Assembly (NCBI GenBank): GCA_963664255.1 | Contig: OY760938.1 | Span: 1,426,001 to 1,490,000, forward strand | From: G963663775 sp963664255 | Lineage (GTDB): Bacteria > Bacillota > Clostridia > Oscillospirales > Butyricicoccaceae | Length of the DNA stretch: 64,000 nt | Reading direction: 5' to 3' | Shown here: positions 59,342 through 64,000 of the stretch, piece after piece | How the letters are laid out: each line of letters begins with the position of its first letter | How positions within the stretch are numbered: the stretch's first letter is position 1 | The notes under the pieces: generated by a model | Database searches by the model: none | Seen by the model: the letters and a program-made list of their open reading frames with translations, nothing else | Told to the model about the DNA's origin: nothing | Translations under genes and position numbers: made by a program

Positions 59342-59704
59342 ATGTTTTTTGATTCGCAGACGTTTCACACATTGGAAGCTGGGGTGGGGGCTGCATGGCT
59401 CAGCCAGCAGCTGCACTCGCAAAACTTGGCCAATTTGGAAACACCAAACTATAAAGCAAAAAGCTTGACCTTTTCCCAAGTGCTGCAGGATGAGCAGGCG
59501 GATTTTGCGGTGGATGGTCAAGGATACCGCTATACCGTCACCACAGATGAAGACAGCGATGTCCGTACAGATGGAAATAATGTGGATTCTGACACGGAAA
59601 GCATTGAACTATATAAAGCATACGCACAGTATAGTGCCCTGCTGGATAAGGTCAAAAATCAATTTGACAACTATAATTATGTGATGAGCAATGGTCCGAA
59701 GTAA
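59342..59704 (+). CDS. flgB: Flagellar basal-body rod protein FlgB
   Basis: A 120-residue proximal rod subunit. LSQQLHSQNLANLETPNYKA matches the conserved rod motif (N-L-A-N-x-x-T-P-x-Y), and the C-terminal helix ELYKAYAQYSALLDKVKNQF is typical. Slightly shorter than most FlgB. AAAGGAAG precedes the ATG. flgC follows after 12 bases. Confidence 0.93.
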   Translation: MFFDSQTFHTLEAGVGAAWLSQQLHSQNLANLETPNYKAKSLTFSQVLQDEQADFAVDGQGYRYTVTTDEDSDVRTDGNNVDSDTESIELYKAYAQYSALLDKVKNQFDNYNYVMSNGPK

Positions 59705-59716
59705 GGGAGGTGTGAA

Positions 59717-60154
59717 ATGGCATTTTTAGGTTCGCTGGATATTACAGGCTCTGCGATTACTGCGGAGCGGTTTCGCACCGATATTATTTCGCAGAATATT
59801 GCAAATGCAAAGACAACCATGACAGAGGACGGCACGCCATATCGTCGGAAGCAGGTGGTTTTTCAAGAACGACCCATGACATTTTCGGAAACGCTGGACG
59901 CAGCGTCACAGAGCTTGGCAAACGGCGGCGGTGTACAAGTGGAAGATGTCGTAGAAAGTGAGCGTGATTTTCAGCAGGTCTATGACCCGGATAACCCGCT
60001 GGCGGACGAAAGCGGCTATGTACAATATCCGAATGTCGATACTTCCGAAGAAATGATGGACCTTATGGCGGCATCGAATGCATATCAGCTGAATTTAACC
60101 GTGCTGAACGTGCAAAAAGCAATGATTTCACAGGCACTGCAAATGGACAGCTAA
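59717..60154 (+). CDS. flgC: Flagellar basal-body rod protein FlgC
   Basis: A 145-residue rod subunit. SLDITGSAITAERFRTDIIS begins the axial helix, followed by QNIANAKTTMTEDGTPYRRK, VYDPDNPLADESGYVQYPNV (a strong FlgC marker) and the C-terminal MMDLMAASNAYQLNLTVLN helix. AGGGAGG precedes the ATG. In most operons fliE follows at once; here a chemotaxis gene intervenes. Confidence 0.95.
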   Translation: MAFLGSLDITGSAITAERFRTDIISQNIANAKTTMTEDGTPYRRKQVVFQERPMTFSETLDAASQSLANGGGVQVEDVVESERDFQQVYDPDNPLADESGYVQYPNVDTSEEMMDLMAASNAYQLNLTVLNVQKAMISQALQMDS

Positions 60155-60202
60155 GGCAGATAAGCGTGCGGTGCATACCCAAAGAAAATAATATGGATGC
60201 TT

Positions 60203-60238
60203 TCAGAACCTACAGGTTACAGCTTGTAGGTTCTTTTG
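60203..60238 (+). terminator. Possible terminator after flgC
   Basis: AGAACCTACA (60205-60214) pairs with TGTAGGTTCT (60225-60234), followed by a short TTTG; the T tract is weak, so termination may be partial. Confidence 0.55.
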
Positions 60239-60313
60239 CTATAGAATTTTCTGTAAATTGCGGTCGGGATGTGAAATGTGCATAGAATAATGTGGATAAT
60301 ATATATAAATTTG

Positions 60314-60342
60314 TTGCAGTGGTGCAGGCAAAATGATATACT
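60314..60342 (+). promoter_or_regulatory. Sigma-A promoter of the cheW-CZB gene
   Basis: TTGCAG (60314-60319), 17 bases, TATACT (60337-60342), 52 bases before the start codon. Confidence 0.65.
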
Positions 60343-60393
60343 TGGAGTATCTGCATACTGCAAAATGAAACAGACGTTAGGGAGGAAAAACAC

Positions 60394-61224
60394 ATGACAG
60401 AAGAGCAAAATATAACCTATCCGTCGATTGTTTGCAAGATTAAGGGCGGTTTATACGCTATAGATAGTCAATATATCACAACACTGATACAAAAGCCGGC
60501 TGCGGAAAAACTGCCGCAGGGACCAGATTTTATGGTTGGAATTTTTCGGTATCGCGATGCCATCGTACAAATGTTGGATATGCGAAAATTTTTGGGGCTG
60601 CAAAGTGTGGAGCAAGAAGTGGATGACTTTGTGCAGATGATAGAGCAGCGCAAGAAAGACCACATCAACTGGGTGGATGCCTTAGAGCATTCGCTCAAAA
60701 CAGGCGACACCTTTACGTTGGCAACCGACCCGCACAAATGCGCATTTGGGCATTGGTATGACCATTTCCATACAGATAATCAGGCTTTGAAATTTGTGTT
60801 GGGTAAAATTGATAAGCCACACACGCAGCTGCATAAAAGTGCCGCCACAGTGCTGCAGAAAAAAGATGAAAAGCTGATTGAGCAGATACATAAGGAATAT
60901 GTGCCGGAAATTATACAGCTGATGCAGGAAATCGAAACGGCGATGCGAGATTTCATGCAGCATGAGATGGTGCTGGTGCTGGGTGGAGATAGCCAGCTGG
61001 GATTGGTGGTCGATGAGATTCTGGCGGTTTCGGAATTGGCACCTGCACAGCCGCTTGTAAAAATGCAGTCCAATGCACACCAATGCATTTCGGGCGTGAT
61101 GCGCGATGCAAAAAGTGAAAATTTAATTTTGGAAGTGGATGTTCCGGAACTGCTGCAAATTTATAAAGAAAAGCAAAAGCAATTTTCCAGCGAAGAAACC
61201 ACGGAAAACAGGGGAATTTTGTAA
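60394..61224 (+). CDS. CheW-domain chemotaxis protein with nested CZB zinc-binding domain
   Basis: A 276-residue protein. Residues about 9-70 read as the first half of a CheW fold (IVCKIKGGLYAID, GIFRYRDAIVQMLDMRKFLG), and 190-255 as the second half (LGLVVDEILAVSEL). Between them, residues about 85-185, lies a chemoreceptor zinc-binding (CZB) domain with its ligand set: H90 in DHINW, C116 in CAFGHWY, and H143 and H147 in HTQLH. CheW couples receptors to CheA; CZB domains sense zinc or hypochlorous acid in other bacteria. It could tune signalling to metal or redox state. GGGAGG precedes the ATG; it has its own promoter and terminator. Confidence 0.88.
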   Translation: MTEEQNITYPSIVCKIKGGLYAIDSQYITTLIQKPAAEKLPQGPDFMVGIFRYRDAIVQMLDMRKFLGLQSVEQEVDDFVQMIEQRKKDHINWVDALEHSLKTGDTFTLATDPHKCAFGHWYDHFHTDNQALKFVLGKIDKPHTQLHKSAATVLQKKDEKLIEQIHKEYVPEIIQLMQEIETAMRDFMQHEMVLVLGGDSQLGLVVDEILAVSELAPAQPLVKMQSNAHQCISGVMRDAKSENLILEVDVPELLQIYKEKQKQFSSEETTENRGIL

Positions 61225-61227
61225 AAA

Positions 61228-61272
61228 AATCAAAAAAGCGTGCGAGAATACGGGCTCGTGCGCTTTTTGAGT
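61228..61272 (+). terminator. Terminator after the cheW-CZB gene
   Basis: AAAAAGCG..CGAG pairs with CTCG..GCGCTTTTT (61234-61268; a 2x2 internal mismatch) just past the stop. Confidence 0.7.
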
Positions 61273-61384
61273 GCCAGAGACGCAGATGAAAATTCTGCAT
61301 TTCCAGTCCTATGATTTGTTGGAAAAAAGAAGTGCAAAAGCGACAGAAGCCGTTTATTTGTGCAGATTAATTACCGTTAGGCTC

Positions 61385-61413
61385 TTTACTTTGGGGTGCG
61401 CAAAATGTATAAT
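61385..61413 (+). promoter_or_regulatory. Sigma-A-type promoter of the fliE-fliF-fliG run
   Basis: TTTACT (61385-61390), 17 bases, TATAAT (61408-61413), about 100 bases before fliE. I saw nothing else in the gap 61225-61515 apart from the terminator. Confidence 0.5.
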
Positions 61414-61515
61414 ACTAAAAGGAATTAGTATATTTTGTTGAAATGAAAATCAGTTATACTTACGCATGATTATGAAAGCAAATGACAATAGAGGAAAGAA
61501 AAAGAGGATATAAAT

Positions 61516-61821
61516 ATGTTCTTTGTACCCATTCAACCGATGCAAAAGATGGATTTTTCGCAGGCGGAAACCGTAGCTGTGCAGGCGCAGAGTGCAGGTA
61601 GCGCTTCCTTTTCGGATATTCTTCAGCAGGCAATGCAAAATTATGAGCAGTTGCAAACAGTTTCGGAGCAAGATGGAGAAGCATTGGCACTTGGACAGGT
61701 GGATGACCTTGCGCAGGTGCAAATCAATACCTTTAAAGCACAAAGTGCGCTGCAAACGGCAGTGCAGTTGACATCACGTGCTGTGAGCGCGTATAAAGAG
61801 ATTATGCAGATGTCCGTGTGA
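61516..61821 (+). CDS. fliE: Flagellar hook-basal body complex protein FliE
   Basis: A 101-residue adaptor between the MS ring and rod. The weakly conserved N-terminus is followed by SFSDILQQAMQNYEQLQT and the family's helical C-terminus (DDLAQVQINTFKAQSALQTA; SRAVSAYKEIMQM). AAAGAGGAT precedes the ATG at 61516. fliF follows after 47 bases. Confidence 0.92.
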   Translation: MFFVPIQPMQKMDFSQAETVAVQAQSAGSASFSDILQQAMQNYEQLQTVSEQDGEALALGQVDDLAQVQINTFKAQSALQTAVQLTSRAVSAYKEIMQMSV

Positions 61822-61868
61822 AAAATGCGTGTAATTGATATGAGAGCGTGGGGAAAGTTGGTTAGCAG

Positions 61869-63494
61869 GTGAAAGAGGAATCAAACAAGGCGCAAGGCTT
61901 CATAGAAAAAGGCAAGACCTATCTGGAAGGCGTTCCAAAAGGGCGAAAAATTTTGGTTGCCGTGCTGTTGGTCGGTTTGATTGCAGCGGCATTGATTGGC
62001 ACAGTTGTATTGAACCGTGGGCAGCAGGACTATGTGCAGCTCTATAGCGGATTGGACCAGCAGGAAACCTCGGAAATCTATGTTGCGCTCAAGCAAAGGG
62101 GCGCGGATGTCAAGTTGGATGAAACGGGCGAAATTACCGTTCCAAGCGATGAATATGACATTTGGCTGCTGCAAATGGCGGCAGAAGGGTATCCGCAGTC
62201 CACATTAACCTATAGCGTGTTTTCAGACAATACAGGGATGACCACAACCGAATCGGAAAAGCAGACCTGGCAAATCAACCAGCTGCAGGACCGTATTCAG
62301 CAGACGCTGAAGCGAATCAACGGCGTAAACAACGCCGTGGTTACCATTACCTCACCGGAAGCCTCTGATTATGTTTGGCAGCAAGCCACCAGCACAGACA
62401 CGGCAACCGCCAGCGTGCTGCTGACAATGGCAGAGGGCGTTACCTTGTCGGAGGACCAGGTTTTGGCAATCAAGAATTTGGTCGCCAAAAGCGTGAGCAA
62501 GCTTGACCCGGCAGATGTTACTGTGGTGGATGCCACAACCGGTATGGAGCTTGGCGGCGATGCGACAGATGCCAATGGCATCACCAGTTCACAGAATCTC
62601 TCGCTGGAACAAGAAGTACAGCAGCAGATTCAAGACAATGTAGAGCGGCTGCTCAGCGCCCGTTATGGTGCGAAGGGTGTGGTTGCGGCGGCGAAGGTCA
62701 CGCTCAATTATGATGCGATGATGACCGAAACGATGACGCCGACCCAAACCCAAGACGGCAATGGATATGTGACCGATTATTCCGAGGAATATGGCATCAA
62801 TGGCACCGCAAACTCTGCAGCCGGTATTGTGGGAGAAGAAAACAACACCGACATTCCGAATTATGCCTACACAAATTCTGACCAGACCGGCGGCATGACC
62901 AACTATGACCGGGATATTCAGTATGATTATGGTTACATAAAAACACAGGTGGAAAAGGGCAATGCGGTGCTGTCGCGCGCCACGATTTCCGTGCTTGTGG
63001 ATGAGTCGAATTTGGATGCCACACGCAGCCAAGAACTGATTTCTCTGATTTCTAATGCGACAGATATTGACCCGGCATACATTACCGTGTCGGCGATGGA
63101 TGCAGCAGCGCTGACGATTCCGACAACGCCGCAGACAACAGATACGACCACCACTACAGGCTTGCCGATTTGGGTATACATCGCGATTGGTGTTGGCATT
63201 CTGCTCCTCCTCTTAATCATTATTCTGCTTATCGCACGCAGCAGAAAGCGTAAGGATGAGGAAACGCCAGAGGCGGCAGAAGGCGAAGATGGCGAAGAGG
63301 ACGAAGCATTCGACGAGGAAGAAGAGGAAGACACCAGCGAGATTGACGCATACAAGAAACAGTTGGAAGACGCTGCAAAGGCAAACATTGACCTCAAGGA
63401 TGAAGCGCTTGTTGCCGATATTCGTGATTTCGCAAAGGAAAATCCGGAAATCACAGCGAACCTGCTCAGAACATGGATGCGAGAGGAGGAATAA
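61869..63494 (+). CDS. fliF: Flagellar MS-ring protein FliF
   Basis: A 541-residue ring protein. Membrane segments lie near residues 27-48 and 434-456 (LPIWVYIAIGVGILLLLLII). Between them are the ring-building motifs QLYSGLDQQETSEIYVALKQ, ENQEV-type region around SLEQEVQQQIQDNVERLLSA and SVLVDESNLD. The acidic cytoplasmic tail (EEEEDTSEI) and the final helix, which binds FliG, are present. The start is GTG at 61869 without a strong ribosome site, so the exact start is less certain. Confidence 0.95.
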   Translation: MKEESNKAQGFIEKGKTYLEGVPKGRKILVAVLLVGLIAAALIGTVVLNRGQQDYVQLYSGLDQQETSEIYVALKQRGADVKLDETGEITVPSDEYDIWLLQMAAEGYPQSTLTYSVFSDNTGMTTTESEKQTWQINQLQDRIQQTLKRINGVNNAVVTITSPEASDYVWQQATSTDTATASVLLTMAEGVTLSEDQVLAIKNLVAKSVSKLDPADVTVVDATTGMELGGDATDANGITSSQNLSLEQEVQQQIQDNVERLLSARYGAKGVVAAAKVTLNYDAMMTETMTPTQTQDGNGYVTDYSEEYGINGTANSAAGIVGEENNTDIPNYAYTNSDQTGGMTNYDRDIQYDYGYIKTQVEKGNAVLSRATISVLVDESNLDATRSQELISLISNATDIDPAYITVSAMDAAALTIPTTPQTTDTTTTTGLPIWVYIAIGVGILLLLLIIILLIARSRKRKDEETPEAAEGEDGEEDEAFDEEEEEDTSEIDAYKKQLEDAAKANIDLKDEALVADIRDFAKENPEITANLLRTWMREEE

Positions 63495-63497
63495 GTG

Positions 63498-64000
63498 ATG
63501 GCGGCATCAAAAACAAAACCGAAAATCACGCCGCTGATGCGAGCGGCAACCGTTATCATTACATTAGGCGCAGAGCGAGCCTCTCAAGTATATAAGCATC
63601 TGTCAGAGGAGGAAGTCGAAAAGCTTTCGCTGGAAGTTGCAAAAATGGAAATGATGGAGCCGGAAGAACAGCATGCCATCATGGAGGACTTCTACGGGCT
63701 TTGCGTCACGCAGAAAATGGTTTCCGAAGGCGGCGCACTGTATGCGCGCGATGTCTTGGAAAAGGCATTCGGCAAAGAAAAAGCAGCCGAGCTGATGAGT
63801 CGTATTTCACAGTCCCTGCAGACGCGTGCATTTGAATTTGTGCGGAAAGCAAGCTATAAAAACTTGATGATGATGATTCAAAATGAGCATCCGCAGACCA
63901 TCGCATTTATTTTGTCCTATGCCACTGCGGAGCAGGCCTCTAAGGTGCTGGCAGAATTGCCCAAGGGGCTGCAAATCAGTGTGGTAGAACGCATTGCAAA
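63498..64000 (+). CDS. fliG: Flagellar motor switch protein FliG, N-terminal part (cut by window edge)
   Basis: The frame is open from ATG at 63498 (GTG at 63495 also possible), behind GAGGAGGA, to the window end; 167 residues are visible. ATVIITLGAERASQVYKHLS and EEEVEKLSLEVAKME match the FliG N-terminal domain that binds FliF, and MMMIQNEHPQTIAFILSYA, holding the conserved E-H-P-Q motif, marks the middle domain. FliG carries torque between stator and rotor. The C-terminal charged domain lies beyond the edge. Confidence 0.94.
   Translation, partial: MAASKTKPKITPLMRAATVIITLGAERASQVYKHLSEEEVEKLSLEVAKMEMMEPEEQHAIMEDFYGLCVTQKMVSEGGALYARDVLEKAFGKEKAAELMSRISQSLQTRAFEFVRKASYKNLMMMIQNEHPQTIAFILSYATAEQASKVLAELPKGLQISVVERIA

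Noticed and set aside
1..64000. CRISPR array, tRNA or rRNA genes, prophage
   Set aside because: No regularly spaced direct repeats, no cloverleaf with a recognisable T-arm, and no phage structural genes were seen on reading both strands; a tRNA scan would confirm.

Overview
The window looks like a chromosomal segment of a motile, endospore-forming, low-to-moderate-GC Firmicute of the class Clostridia, probably a gut Oscillospirales-type bacterium (inference). The supporting gene content is spoVT, the ctsR-mcsA-mcsB-clpC stress operon, an 8-Fe ferredoxin, an ECF transporter core next to truA, and a flagellar cluster ordered as in Bacillus/Clostridium. Nearly all genes have strong AGGAGG-type ribosome binding sites and many have clear sigma-A promoters. 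No tRNA, rRNA or CRISPR array was seen.

Layout. 1-720: 3' end of an IS110-family insertion sequence whose non-coding tail may encode a bridge RNA. 785-17876: housekeeping genes, including Fe-alcohol dehydrogenase + asparaginase, rsmI, a UDP-sugar dehydrogenase, cysE, perR-like + rnhA, a PrsA-like foldase, spoVT, an Mrp ATPase + NifX-like pair, pyruvate kinase + LCP protein, a nucleotidyltransferase and secG. Two lipoproteins in this part (3049-3693 and 10348-11079) are paralogues. 18060-23127: ferredoxin and the CtsR heat-shock operon with two operator-like boxes around its promoter. 23545-33507: antiporter, a membrane protein, a copper-amine-oxidase-N-domain protein, a YbjN-like protein, a flavin reductase, ftsK/spoIIIE, uppP, a HAD phosphatase and a zinc-ribbon membrane protein. 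34032-47717: Lrp/AsnC regulator with a leader attenuator-like structure, rRNA-type methyltransferase, ecfA1-ecfA2-ecfT-truA, a DUF5711-like + cvpA pair, clpE-like, SDR, rnr and yeiH.

47749-64000 is devoted to motility. A divergent parA-comFB pair precedes flgM-flgN-flgK-flgL-yviE-fliW-csrA, then a lone minus-strand gene, then a FliT-like protein, an unusually large fliD, fliS, flgB-flgC, a CheW protein with a zinc-binding CZB domain nested in its middle, fliE-fliF and the beginning of fliG, which runs off the window. No flagellin gene lies in the window.

The most unusual structures are: (1) a family of four palindromic, MITE-like intergenic repeats (110-202 bp), one of which supplies the ftsK stop codon; (2) the ParA-ComFB pair divergent from the flagellar operon; (3) the CheW-CZB gene placed between flgC and fliE; (4) a FliD of 941 residues with about four repeated beta modules; (5) leaders with competing helices upstream of pyk and the Lrp gene, and a structured GGA-rich stretch upstream of fliW-csrA. 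All functions are inferred from sequence reading only; no database search was run.
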